Of a stretch of 64,000 nucleotides of DNA, positions 47,804 through 58,106 are shown one piece after another. A program made the translations under genes and the position numbers. The DNA is from Euphorbia lathyris (Eukaryota; Streptophyta; Magnoliopsida; Malpighiales; Euphorbiaceae): contig NC_088916.1 of NCBI RefSeq assembly GCF_963576675.1, positions 17,708,501 to 17,772,500 of the forward strand, written 5' to 3'. How positions within the stretch are numbered: position 1 is the stretch's first letter; every line of letters begins with the position of its first letter. The notes beneath the pieces were generated by a model that worked only from the letters and a program-made list of their open reading frames with translations, had not been told where the DNA came from and ran no database searches.

Positions 47804-48705
47804 TCTACTACTCATCTCCATGCTCTGTCTTCCTTTTTTATGGAATTTTCCACCGCCGGTACTCATCCTCTTCCGTCTCCTAATTGTTCCTTACATGAAA
47901 ACCCTAGCACCCGCACTGGGGGATCTTTCCCGTCCTATCAAAATCCAAGTAGCTCTAGGGGACCTTTCATCCCTTGGCAACATTTTCCATTAAATCCCAA
48001 CAGCCTCGGCGGACCTTCCATCGCCGGGGTACCTTTTCTGTCATATCCAAATCCAAACGTCCCCGGGGGACGTGTAATCGCTGCGGTACCTATTTCGTCA
48101 TTTCCAAATCCAAGCAGCCGCGTGGAATCTTCTTCTTCCTCTTACCAAAATCCAAGCAGTGGCTACGACGGACCGATCATCTCTTTGGTTAATGGCATTT
48201 GGGTGGGTCACAATTTCTCTATAAAGCATCGTTTCGAACAGTTGGCTCAACATGTTTACAAAGCCAAAGCTGAATTTGTTGGTTCTCCCCAGGTATGTAT
48301 AAACAATATTCAAATTCCATATGGTATTAAGAAAATATATTATAAAGATCAAATTTAGCCCTAATGGAAAGTGCTTACATACTATGTTATATAAATGTCA
48401 CATTGTTTCAATTTGTTTATTTGTACCTATATAAGATAAGGTGCAAAAATGCTGCTAAAATTTACGGCAGGGAACAATTTTACTCATAATTGCACCATTT
48501 TAGATGTTAGGAATAAAATTGCTCCTGAATGTAAACGTTATGAGCATTTTTACACTTTATCCCTAACTATATTAATAATACAGTAATTCGACAGTTTTAT
48601 ATAAAAAAAATTGTGATTACTTATATATGTCAACTTAGGCTTAGTTATTTTAAGAGGTTTTGCTGTAATTGTATCTGAAAGTGATTATTAAATAATAGTA
48701 AAACA

Positions 48706-48980
48706 TGGCTAGTTAATGAGTGTCGCAGACTGTACACTCGCGATTGGGAGGTCAAAATTGTGCACATTCTCCGGGAAGGAAACCAAGGTGCGGATTGGAT
48801 GGCAAACTATGCAGGACATCTGTCTTTGGGTATTCACGAGTGTGATACGCCTCCTGCAGGCATCCAAGAATTTCTGTTTTCAGATTTATGTGGAATAGGC
48901 CATCTTCGGATGATCTGTTCTTAGCTTTTCGTTTCTGTTTTCTGTTTCGGGCCTAATTCCCTCCATTCTACCAAAAAAAA
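48706..48980 (+). mobile_element. 5'-truncated LINE tail in the serpin B intron
   Basis: The paralogue of 31106-31385 with the same RNase H-like end and flanking aataatagtaaaac repeats. It has several substitutions and a shorter A-rich tail. Confidence 0.8.
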
Positions 48981-50659
48981 AATAGTAAAACCAATGTTTT
49001 TAAATCTGCATATTTTATGATATATAATAATGATAATAGTGTCGAACATGTCATGTTATACTGCTGTTCCCCTAATTTGTTTAAATTTTCTTTTTCTTCT
49101 TACAATTCAGTAAGGTTGATAAAAGATTCACAAACTAAATATTGTTTTTGTTTCACAGAAGGAGAAAATCAGGGATAAAATCAATTATTGGGCACTAGAA
49201 GTATCGAAAGGACACGTCGATGAACTTGTTCGGGAAGATTTATTCACTGAATTAGCAATACTTGTACATGTAAGTGCACTCTACTTTAAAGGAACATGGC
49301 TTCAAAAGTTTAATCCCTCAGATACTAGAGAGGAAGATTTTCATCTCCTTAATGGACAAACTGTTAGAGTTCGGTTCATGGAGAGCTCGAATAGTTACCA
49401 CTTATATGGATCGTTTGACGGTTTTAAGCTACTCAAAATGCAATACAAAAATGACCAATTAGGTGGAAAAAACTACGCCATGCATATGTTTTTTCCTGAT
49501 AAGAATGATGGACTACGAGAACTGGTAGAGAAGTTCCACTCCGATCCAAGATTTTTACTGGAGAAAGGCGAGCTCTTAGGAGTCAAACTTGATAAACTGC
49601 TGTTACCGAAATTGAAGTATGAATATGGATTGGATGCTTGTGCGAGCATGATGAAACTGGGATTGGATTTGCCTTTTGATAGTGAGAAAGCTGAGATTGA
49701 TGAGATGGTTGAAACTTTAGGAGTACTTTATGTGTCGAACGGATTTCAGAAATGTTCTATCGAAGTAAACGAGGAAGGCACAATTGCAACTGCTGTCAAT
49801 GTATTTGAAATGAGTTATGGAATCACAGTGCCTTTTACGGAGCCGTCTCAACGAAGTTTTATAGCAAATCATCCGTTTTTGTTTATGATCAGAGAAGAGG
49901 CTTCCGGCACTGTTCTTTTTATTGGAGCTGTTCTCAATCCTCGTTTATAGAATTACTGCTCTCAATATAGTAGAGGATTTTTTACTGTTGTTGAGATTGA
50001 ATACAATTTTAAAGTGATTTCTCTCTATTTTATCATTATAATAAATTGGATTGTTCCGAGAGTATTTTTGAATTTATCGATAGAGTTCTCGGAAATGAAT
50101 TCTGAACCTCTCCAAGTATTATTTACTATTCCAAGGTTTAAACCTTAATGGCTGTGTCCCATGCTGAAATTTAAGCAACTATATTTTGGGAATAAAGCAT
50201 AGCCTTGATATTTTGTTGTTTTTACATATTAATTTTTATTTTGATACATTAAGCTTTTTCACCATTTATAGATTTATACATTGAGTGGATAAAGGGTTTA
50301 ATGTGTAAAAAAAATAATAATTAAGGACTCAATGTACAAATAAAAGATTCATCATTAAGGGCTGAATGTGTGAAACAAAACAAAAGAAACATTTTGGGAG
50401 GCAGTACAAAACATTTAGAATTCTTTTATATGTTTTTCACGTTTATATTTATATTTTTTTTACTTTTGGTGGTATAATTGAAAGGTCTAATACCTCCTCA
50501 CGTCCAATTTATTTGGTGAACTTAATAATGAACTACAAAGTTAATAAAAAGCAAAAAACATATTTAGGCTTATGGTCTTTCGGTTTTTGGTTTATTAAAC
50601 CATTGATGATTTATTTTTATCTCATTAAACCCTTTCTTACTAAATTAGTAAGTTGTGAA

Positions 50660-50760
50660 CAATGTTTTAAAAACCGGACTGGACGTTGAACCGATAAGAC
50701 AACTGATTCAAGGTTCAATAGATTCAAATGGTTGAACCAGACTGGTTCAACCGGATAACA

Positions 50761-50818
<58 letters not shown>

Positions 50819-51190
50819 AAATCATGTTTTATTGAACATAAAATTAAAAATTTCATGCATATAATAAATAATTCTTAAGTTAACATATTAATTAAAAATT
50901 TAACACATTAATTAAAAATTCACACATCTAAAATCAAACACATAGTTTAACACAATAAATTAAATTGAAATTAAATAGGCTGTTCTGCTGGCTAATTTTT
51001 TAGTTTTTTCTTTAATTCAATATTTTTTTTCAAAAAATGGCAAAAAAACAAGGTTCAATCCGATTCACTGGTTCAATACCGGTTCGCGGTTCAACTCCGG
51101 TTTGATGCGGTCTGATATAGATAGTTAAAACTGGACCGGTCACTTGACTGGTTCGCGGTTCGACCGACCGGTCTGGTTTTCAAAACATTG
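50660..51190. mobile_element. hAT-type MITE with a microsatellite
   Basis: Terminal inverted repeats CAATGTTTTAAAAACCGG and CCGGTCTGGTTTTCAAAACATTG-like (perfect over CAATGTTTT). 8-bp target duplication gttgtgaa at 50652-50659 and 51191-51198. An (AC)n(AT)n tract lies at 50758-50815. Repeated ggttcaac/gttcgcgg blocks near both ends. Absent from copy A. Confidence 0.85.
50758..50815. repeat. (AC)n(AT)n compound microsatellite
   Basis: About 22 bp of AC followed by about 35 bp of AT inside the MITE. Confidence 0.95.
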
Positions 51191-51506
51191 GTTGTGAACA
51201 TATAATTCTATTAAAAAGACGTTAATTTCATATGTATTTGAAAGTATAAATTTTATTTTTATAGTTTGAATTAAGGTTTTTACATATCCAAAACTACTTT
51301 CAAATAGTGAAACAATACAAATTTCGAATGCATAATGAACCAAAAAATAAAGGATCAGAAACCTACAATTATATAAAATTTCATAAAAAGGAAAAATAGG
51401 AACCTTATGCAGTAGGACACCTTGAACACCCTAAGTTACAGGCCTGGGTAATTCTGCACTTTACAACAAAATGGAAACCGCATCGAATGCAATAAAACGA
51501 GATATA

Positions 51507-51725
51507 GAGGGTGTTTGGTTACCTATTATTCACCTCTTGTTTATCTTTTCACTTTAAAATGTAGAGTTTTAGGTGTTTAGTTACATCCCTCTTGTTTGCA
51601 TTTTACAGCTGAAAAGTAGCTTTTTACAAAAGGAGAGAATTTCTGCTTTTTGTAAAAGTAGCTTTTTCGAAAGGCAAACAGCAACAGAAACAGTAAACAA
51701 CAAACAACAAGTAGCCAAACAGACT
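51507..51725. mobile_element. Small MITE of hAT type
   Basis: It begins gagggtgtttggttac and ends gtagccaaacagactc, imperfect inverted ends of the common GGGTGTTTGG class. Copy A has an uninterrupted site at about 33590 (gatatcgtttttgcag). The target duplication is short and unclear. Confidence 0.6.
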
Positions 51726-52085
51726 CATATGTTTTCGCAGCTAGCTTATACATTACCGTAATATAGGGTTCAATTAGTCGATTCCTAAAACAACATTATT
51801 CTATTTTTTGCAAACCAGTGCTCAAAATCGGATGATGATTAGGAATATATTATTCAATAAGAGGTCCTTTGGGTAAGGAAAGAAAGATGGAAGACCTAGT
51901 AAAATATATAAATTAAAATAATTATTGAATTAAATAAAAAATTCTCAAAAAAATATTTATGTGCAAACTAATCCAGGTCAGATAGATCTGTATTATGTGC
52001 GCGTGTGGTGGTCAAAAGTCAAAGTCAAACAAACATCTTTTAGGTATTTAACGCTTCTACAAAAAATGGGTACCACTTGGTAGGG

Positions 52086-52300
52086 GTGAACAAAAAAATT
52101 CGAAAAATCGAAAAAACCAAACTGAAACCGAATCGAAAAATAAGATTAACTGAAACCAATAGACTATGGTACGATTTTTAATTTAAAAAGGGTGTTGCTA
52201 TTTACCGCTCTCTTTTTTGTTTTACCGCTCCTATTTGAACAATTTTACCCTTTTAATAAAAAAATTGAATTTTTGAAAAAAAAACGCCCATGTTGGCCTA
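52086..52300. other. AT-rich spacer
   Basis: Contains A-rich repeats (attcgaaaaatcgaaaaa) and gggtgttgctatttaccgctc at about 52190, which resembles a plant MULE-type end. No gene. Confidence 0.4.
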
Positions 52301-52310
52301 GGCGGGTGTC

Positions 52311-52438
52311 GGATCCGCCCATCCATAGGTTGGGCGGATCCACCACCTGCCCAAGGCATTGGCTAGGCGGGTGTTTCACCCGTCCAAGCCATTGGCTGAG
52401 CGGGTGGTGGATCCGTCCAGCCATAGGCTGGGCGGATC
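52311..52438. repeat. Three GC-rich hairpins in AT-rich DNA
   Basis: Hairpin 1 (52311-52341) pairs GGATCCGCCCA with TGGGCGGATCC. Hairpin 2 (52366-52385) pairs GGCGGGTG with CACCCGTC around TTT. Hairpin 3 (52409-52438) pairs GATCCGTCCAGCC with GGCTGGGCGGATC around ATA. Spacing is about 43-55 bp. Downstream (52470-52580) gtgacgaaaaatataaaat-type repeats follow. Confidence 0.75.
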
Positions 52439-52959
52439 AACAACCTTGGGCCTAGGCACAAATTATATATTTTAGTGACAGAAAATGTTAAATCGTTCAA
52501 TTTTTTGTGACGAAAAATATAAAATTCTCTATTTTTTGTTACGAAAAATGCAAAATCGTCACGAAAAATATGCATTATGTTCATGATTTTTTTGAAAAAA
52601 AAATGTTCTGACTTATAATCATCTATTTTCGGGGTTCGGGTTGTCACATATCAATTATTTTGATAATTTTAATTATTGTTGTTCGGGTTTGTAATTTTAG
52701 AGAGAGAATTTTCAGTTTTTGATCAAAATTATGAAAAATGGCAAAAAATTCCAAATCGGGTGGTATTTAACAATTTATTTTAAAGATAGTGGTTAATGGT
52801 TACGATTACGGTTTTTGGTGGTACACTGCAATATCTCAATTTAAAAATAGTGGTTACGGGTCACAGTTTTATCAAATTTCAAATTTGGGTCAAGCCCAAC
52901 ATAATACTTTTATAAATTTATACTAGGACTAAGTCCAACAATCCCCATTTGAATTATTG

Positions 52960-53612
52960 CATTGTTGGTGCACTGCAATATCTCACTCTCACACGACCAA
53001 ATTGTGTTTACAGTAAACATATTATTGCAGTTTCTTCACAGTCTTACTGATGAGCACTGGAAGTGTACTAAGCGTGAGCCATTCTGAAATATGGTATTAC
53101 ACTTTCTTCGTCTCCAATCAATTAGGTCCATATAGATTCTCAGATAGTGATTGGGGAGGGTGTCCGGATGATAGAAGATCCACAGATGCGTTTTGTGTTT
53201 TCCTAGATCACATTTTGACAGCTTGGCATACTATAAAGCAACCTAGAATAGCTCGTTCCTTAACGAAGTGTGAATACAAGGCAATTGCAAATGCTACCGT
53301 CGAACTTCTCTGGCTTCGATTTCTTTTTGAGGATCTTGGGTATCTCATTCCACATCCAGTTCAACTCTAGTATAATAATGTTGGAGCCATTTATCTCACG
53401 GTAAATCTAGTGTTCCATGCCAGATCAACCAAGCATATAGAGCTTGACTTTCACTTTGCGTGGGAACAAGTTCAAACAAGATTTCTTACATGTTCGCTTC
53501 ATACCAACGGATGATCAAGTTGCATATGTTCTTACCAAGCCTCTGACTAGTGCTCGATTTCAAACACTAGGTTCTCGATTAACTATACAACCTCACTATC
53601 GACTTGTGGAGG
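52960..53612 (+). pseudogene. Copia RT/RNase H 3' fragment
   Basis: The frame starts at VGALQYLTLTRP and includes FSDSDWGGCPDDRRSTDAFC, a decayed KCEYKAIANATVELLWL and a shifted end (FIPTDDQVAYVLTKPL). An internal deletion precedes 53050, and a stop lies near 53368. It is close in motif style to Copia-3 but diverged. Confidence 0.85.
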
Positions 53613-53765
53613 TGTTATATTGATCTCTAAGACAATTACAATTAAATATTTTAAATTATCAGATTATCAAATCTTATCTCTATCTATCTTATGTGTCTTT
53701 CTAAATTGTGTAACCCTAACTACTCTCTCCTAAATTAATTTGTTTCAATCAATTTAACCACTACA
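53613..53765 (+). repeat. Probable 3' LTR of the Copia fragment
   Basis: It starts TGTTATATTG after gtggagg (polypurine-like) and ends near accactaca. No matching 5' LTR in the window, so the end is tentative. Confidence 0.5.
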
Positions 53766-53769
53766 GAAC

Positions 53770-54130
53770 ACGATTTAAGCCTAATTTTCACAATAGCGCA
53801 AAAACTATTCAAATAATCTTTAAATTTAAACTACGAGTGAATATAGTCCAACTGGCAAATTGGCTAAAAAATCATTGGAAATTATGATTTTACTATTTGA
53901 TAGAAAAAGGATATTGCAGATTTTTAGTATAATTTTTAACATTGTTGTCATTCATATAATATTTTGTTTTTTCAGTTAGACTAGCTTATTTTAAAATTAT
54001 GTGATTTTAAATGATTTTATTAATTATTGGATTTTATTTGGATTGAATACATTTCATGAATTATTTTTTATGTTTCTAATTTATCAGAAAATACCTTACA
54101 TTAATTTATTTGTTACAAAAGAAGTTACGG
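53770..54130 (+). repeat. Third, partial copy (C) of the serpin-locus flank
   Basis: Shares with A (about 26275-27480) and B the ordered blocks cacaatagcrcaaaaa, ttagtataat, aacattgttgtcattcatat, ttggattttatttggattga and aataccttacattaatttt. More diverged and shorter, with internal deletions. Confidence 0.65.
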
Positions 54131-54190
54131 TAAAAGAAAGCTACAATACCCTAATACCTCCTTGCATCTCAGTGGAAATACATACCTCCT

Positions 54191-54276
54191 AGCTGGTCTA
54201 TTTTATGCTGGAAGCTTCTTTACGGTAAGCTAGCAACGCAAGACATTCTGCAAACCAGAGGTTTTTCCTTAGCGCC
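54191..54276 (+). pseudogene. LINE zf-RVT scrap
   Basis: The forward frame reads CWKLLYGKLATQDILQTRGF, the conserved zf-RVT start of plant LINE reverse transcriptases. It is cut by the Ty3 LTR at 54277. Confidence 0.65.
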
Positions 54277-54505
54277 TGATAGGGGCGTTTCGTCCCTATC
54301 TTTTAGCGTGATTTACGCTTTTATTTGAGGCTAAATAGATAAGTTTAATTGCAAAAATAGAGTGTTTTAATAAAATAACAAAGTAAGAATAAAATTCGTA
54401 GTGTTAGTTAATAATCTTTAGTTTTGATTGAATTTGAAATAAAACGTCAAGCTAACTCAGCTCTCGAGAATTGCATTTCAGGTACGAGCAAGGAGGCAAA
54501 AATCA

Positions 54506-54916
54506 TACACGAGGCGTATGACCCCTTACATGAGGCGTATCACCCCTTACACGAGGCGTGAAACATTTGGTCAGAAATAATTGCCTTATCCGCAGACACC
54601 ACGTGGATCCAGCAGCATTTACACGAGGCGTACTCAATTTACGCAGGGCGTAGGAAGCAATAATTGGCCCAATTATAAATGTCAGACTGCATTTGTCCCC
54701 CAAAGTCAACTATCTACACGAGGCGTATTTCAGGATACGCACGGCGTAGATGGTGTAATTCAAGCACTTTTCAGGCAGGAGCTCAAATACACGAGGCGTA
54801 TATCCACATACGCGGGGCGTAGTTGAGACAAGAGGATCCGATTTAGGTCCACATGCAGGAAATTATTGAAGGCATGGGCAAACACACGAGGCGTGCTCCA
54901 CCATACACGAGGCGTA
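54506..54916 (+). promoter_or_regulatory. Array of eleven 13-bp inverted-repeat motifs in the LTR U3
   Basis: Motif starts: 54506, 54527, 54548, 54620, 54640, 54715, 54736, 54788, 54809, 54883, 54904. Most read TACACGAGGCGTA. The second member of three pairs reads TACGC-NNN-GCGTA, a perfect 5-bp inverted repeat. Near neighbours are 20-21 bp apart, and the larger gaps are 72, 75, 52 and 74 bp, so offsets from the first motif are close to multiples of 10.5 bp. Likely cooperative protein-binding sites upstream of the TATA box. Function is inferred. Confidence 0.8.
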
Positions 54917-54993
54917 TCATGGGAATTCTGAAGAAAATGATGTTGTTCCATGCTTGTACCTTGTGGAGTTACAATTCTACCCCTAGCTTGATG

Positions 54994-55001
54994 TATAAAT
55001 A
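54994..55001 (+). promoter_or_regulatory. TATA box of the Ty3 LTR
   Basis: TATAAATA in gatgtataaataagagtg, 78 bp after the last array motif. Confidence 0.7.
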
Positions 55002-56035
55002 AGAGTGACTAGCACTCATTTAGAGACACCTTGAACATAGCTACATTTTGCTTCTTTTAGATAGTTGTTGTATAGTTTTGGTTTTAAGATTCAGTTTATG
55101 TAATAAAACTCTCCCACCTCGAGAGTTTGTTCGGTTATTCCGGCATTCCATCAACGTTCCGCTCCATCATTCGTGACCAAGCTCGAGAGTTCCACCTCTA
55201 AGTCCCAAGAGACGGCCTTGAGTCCGGTTGGCTAGTTTCGAGGGCCGATTCTTCCCTCTTCGCTTGCTAATTAGCTTGCACTCTCCCTATGGACTAGGCT
55301 TGGTTGTATTCCTCATTTATGCTTTCCACATTTATAATATATGATTTGCAATTTTCGTTTTTATATACGTGTTGATGTTTATTACTTGTTTTGATACTCG
55401 TAATTGACTATTGTGTAGGGGAACGTGATTTCCGACGCCATTCGGGCTATCTTTAGGGATTCATACAGGTGTTGCCTATCGGAAGTGACGCTCCGGAAAC
55501 CGTAGGAATTGACACACCACGGAACTTACGGGCCCTAGTTTCTGATCCCTAACATTAGACACGCCTTGACTAGGAACCACGTAGTCTAAGTACCTTACGG
55601 ATCGGTCGAACTACACGTAGTCGTCTTTGCAAGAGTAGGCCATTAATCGTATATATTCGGAGTCTTTGTTTGTCATATTTATAACTTATCGTCGCCATAG
55701 CACCTCGCAGAGTATTTGCTACATAAATTTGTCTCACCAATAGTTTAGGAGTAGTTTGTAGTTGGTTCCCACATCAACCCCAAAGTATTCGCCGCTTAAA
55801 TAACGTATAAAACCGAATCATCTAATACTTGTAGTTATAAATCCCGTGGATTCGATACCCGGTCTTAACCAGATTATTACTTGATACGACGGGGTACACT
55901 TGCCCCTAAGTAGTCGTAGCGTCTAGTAGAGTTAAGAACATTTAAAAGATCACATCCATAGATATAGAGTCCGCACTCATAATATATATTTCGTCGTAGA
56001 AACTGTACCACTAGGCGTCGCGCATATCAAGTTTT

Positions 56036-56053
56036 TGGCGCCGTTGCCGGGGA
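56036..56053 (+). promoter_or_regulatory. Ty3 primer-binding site, copy 1
   Basis: TGGCGCCGTTGCCGGGGA, complementary to the 3' end of plant tRNA-Asp(GUC), as in Athila-like elements. It starts 6 bp after the LTR end. Confidence 0.88.
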
Positions 56054-56191
56054 TTTATAATTTCTTGCAATATTAGACAAAAGCGTTTTATTGTTAGTCT
56101 AAGCATTTGTACATATTACTTTCTTTTTGTGAATAATTTATTTTGTTTCATACTAATAATCTTCTCCATGGTATCGCGCATATCAAGTTTT

Positions 56192-56209
56192 TGGCGCCGT
56201 TGCCGGGGA
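56192..56209 (+). promoter_or_regulatory. Ty3 primer-binding site, copy 2
   Basis: An identical TGGCGCCGTTGCCGGGGA in the second 156-bp unit, again 6 bp after a copy of the LTR terminus. Confidence 0.88.
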
Positions 56210-56357
56210 TTTATAATTTCTTGCAATATTAGACAAAAGCGTTTTATTGTTAGTCTAAGCATTTGTACATATTACTTTCTTTTTGTGAATAATTTATTTT
56301 GTTTCATACTAATAATCTTCTCCATGGTATCATAGTTGTCATCTGTGGGACGATCTC

Positions 56358-56707
56358 ATGGATGACGAATGTTCGCACCAACAATCTCCCTCGCAATTTA
56401 ATGTGGTAATCTCTATCCTTAAAGATATTCAAGTAAGATTATCTAACAATGAGGCATATTGCAGGGATTTGGGAAATCAAATCACTAGATTGACGTCTCC
56501 TCTTGATTCAACCGCGGACGAATCAATTAGAGATGCCAATCCGGATGATCAAAACGTGGAGCTCGAGTTAATTGAGCTCTCTTAATAAGAGTCCCCAAAT
56601 TATGTAGGTTGTCTCAACTGCGAGGAAACGAAGATCCTAATCGATGAGCCGGTTGTGTGCGGGCCCATGGAAATGAATCCAAAACTAGAAGAGTTTGAGG
56701 TTCCTTC
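56358..56707 (+). pseudogene. Start of the Ty3 element ORF, truncated
   Basis: ATG at 56358 (MDDECSHQQSPSQFN) opens a short frame with a likely coiled coil (SILKDIQVRLSNNEAYCRDL) ending in two TAA codons at 56583-56588. The same frame continues afterwards (ESPNYVGCLNCEETKILIDE, then MEMNPKLEEFEVPS) until Sire-2 at 56708. It resembles the N-terminal leader or gag start of large Ty3 elements. No enzymatic domain is present. Confidence 0.55.
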
Positions 56708-58044
56708 TGTTGAAACACCTTTCCACATAATTTTGATTTGACAAAATTGTTTAAGTATAATTGAAATACATATTCTAAAACACACTAAGTTTAAATGCTT
56801 TGATTTATTCTACTAATGTGTTTGTTCAATGTTGAGTTAAATTGTTTATAAGACACAAGAATCAAAAGGCCCAAGCCCAATACGGAGGTCAAAGCCCAAG
56901 TCAAACAACTCAGTACAACTCGGCCCGCGGTTGTCAAAACGTTGTCGCTTTGGACAAAACGCAACTCAGCGAAAGAAGGATCTAGAAGACCTTCGGGAAC
57001 AACTTCAAGATGAAGCTGCTGAGTAGACTCGACAAAGCATACAAGACAGCAGCTGGCTAAGGAAAACTTCCAGACAAAGTATTTCTACTTTGGGTAAAAT
57101 TCAGATGACACATTATGCTGTCCAGTTGACTTTACCATAAAAGGAGAGACATTCTGCTGACCTGACCGAAGACAGAAGATACCTAAATCTGATTGCCCGA
57201 GAGCTCTGAGCAAGTCAGGATGACAACGACAGGAAGCCGTTTCCCTCCAACGGTTATTTCGAAATTCGAAATGATCGATGCCCAGACATTTGTATAAATA
57301 GAGTGCCATCAGAAGCTTCAATACTTACAGAACTTGATCAAGCCATTACGCTGACCAAATCTCTACGCAAAGTTCTGTAAGCAAAAAGCAAAGCAACCTT
57401 ATACTACATTCAATATCTTTTGTGTAAAAGTCTAGAGTGATTATTCAATCATCTAAGGTGTCTTAGCAAATCATTGTTTAGGACAAACACTTATCATTTC
57501 TAGAGATTAGAAAGGAGAGGCTGAGTACTCGGTTATAGTACTCAGCGAGAGATTAGGATTGAGTAGAGGTATAGAGGAAGGTACTCTTGTTATACTCAGT
57601 TGCTAAGATTGTAAAAGGTTTGAGGCTCTACCTTTAAAGAGCTCAGTAGAGGATTTGAAATCTCGGAACGTGTTCCGGGGACAGGACGTAGGTTTAGAAG
57701 AAGCCGAACCTGGATAAATCTGCTGAGTAACGTATTTCTTACCTTAAACTCCTTATATATATTGCTTGCTTAAATAACCAAAAACTGACCAAGTAAAGAG
57801 GTCAAACTGAGTTGTGCGCATTGAACATCTGAGCTCAGGAATAGACTTTAAGTGCTATCTCCTGACTCAAGTCAAGAAACTGACCTAGTCATCAGTTGAC
57901 TAAGCCAGTATCTTACTGATTACTCATCGCCGCTGTTAAAACCTTTTCTCTTAAGAAAAGAAGTCTGCCCTAAATCTTTAAAAAGGTTAAATAGTTCCTA
58001 ACCCCCCCTTGGAACTATACTCGTAACATTATAAGGGACCAACA
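56708..58044 (+). repeat. Sire-2 5' LTR
   Basis: 1337 bp from TGTTGAAACACC to GGGACCAACA, homologous to both Sire-1 LTRs in reverse complement. It has a short (TA)n near 57755. Confidence 0.93.
57256..57300 (+). promoter_or_regulatory. Sire-2 LTR core promoter
   Basis: ATTTCGAAATTCGAAAT at 57256-57272 and TATAAATA at 57293-57300, with the same sequence and nearly the same spacing as in both Sire-1 LTRs. Confidence 0.65.
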
Positions 58045-58046
58045 AG

Positions 58047-58058
58047 TGGTATCAGAGC
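58047..58058 (+). promoter_or_regulatory. Sire-2 primer-binding site
   Basis: TGGTATCAGAGC two bases after the LTR, complementary to initiator tRNA-Met. Confidence 0.92.
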
Positions 58059-58106
58059 ATAAAAGCTCTCTGTAAAAGGTCTAACAACCTTAAACTGATC
58101 CCTACC

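Larger units (their letters stand above)
42290..49950 (+). pseudogene. Serpin pseudogene, copy B, split by Copia-3
   Basis: Exon 1 is in two parts, 42290-42449 and 47809-48292, interrupted by Copia-3 with target duplication TCTAC. A 46-bp deletion before 42290 removed the ATG present in copy A. TAG at 42418-42420 replaces CAG. Exon 1 has 120 bp (about 47832-47951) that copy A lacks, in frame, extending the Pro/Ser-rich insertion with GGSFPSYQNPSSS-type motifs. The intron is 48293-49158. Exon 2, 49159-49950, is fully open: it keeps GAG where copy A has TAG, has no frameshift, and ends LNPRL-stop. Dead as a gene unless exon 2 is used from another start. Confidence 0.9.
40421..52085 (+). repeat. 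Segmental duplication copy B (serpin locus)
   Basis: The paralogue of 25941-34095. It lacks the Helitron and the 46 bp around the serpin start codon. It has gained Copia-3 (42450-47803), a MITE at 50660-51190 and a small MITE near 51507-51725. Homology resumes after these insertions to about 52085. Confidence 0.88.
54277..56029 (+). repeat. Ty3 element 5' LTR (1,753 bp)
   Basis: It starts TGATAGGGGCGTTTCGTCCC and ends GCGCATATCA, with a 5-bp terminal inversion TGATA/TATCA. It contains the motif array (54506-54916), a TATA box (54994), and an AATAAA-like gtaataaaactc near 55100. Domain content of the remaining U5 is unremarkable. Confidence 0.85.
56018..56329 (+). repeat. Perfect 156-bp tandem duplication carrying the primer site
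   Basis: Units 56018-56173 and 56174-56329 appear identical base for base. Each spans the last 12 bases of the LTR (tcgcgcatatca), the primer site and the first part of the leader. Confidence 0.95.
54277..56707 (+). mobile_element. Ty3-type (Athila/Tat-like) retrotransposon, 5' part
   Basis: A 1.75-kb LTR with termini TGATA and TATCA, a tRNA-Asp primer site and the start of an ORF. Its left 5-mer flank is gcgcc. At 56708 Sire-2 is inserted. The rest of the element lies beyond the window. Confidence 0.85.

Noticed and set aside
50366..50689. 107-codon forward frame after serpin B
   Set aside because: AT-driven frame rich in Phe/Tyr/Ile/Lys that ends in a MITE, with no domain.
52192..52455. 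Forward frame with repeated HWLGG-like residues
   Set aside because: Produced by the GC-rich hairpin repeats. No homology recognised and it starts in a T-rich tract.
54581..54826. Peptide with repeated YTRR/TRGV in the Ty3 LTR
   Set aside because: Repeats fall in different frames because the 21-bp and larger spacings are not all in phase. DNA-level selection explains them better.
54506..54916. Regular repeats resembling a CRISPR array
   Set aside because: Eukaryotic LTR context, 13-bp repeats, irregular spacers, no cas genes. The inverted-repeat motif and TATA context fit a promoter array.
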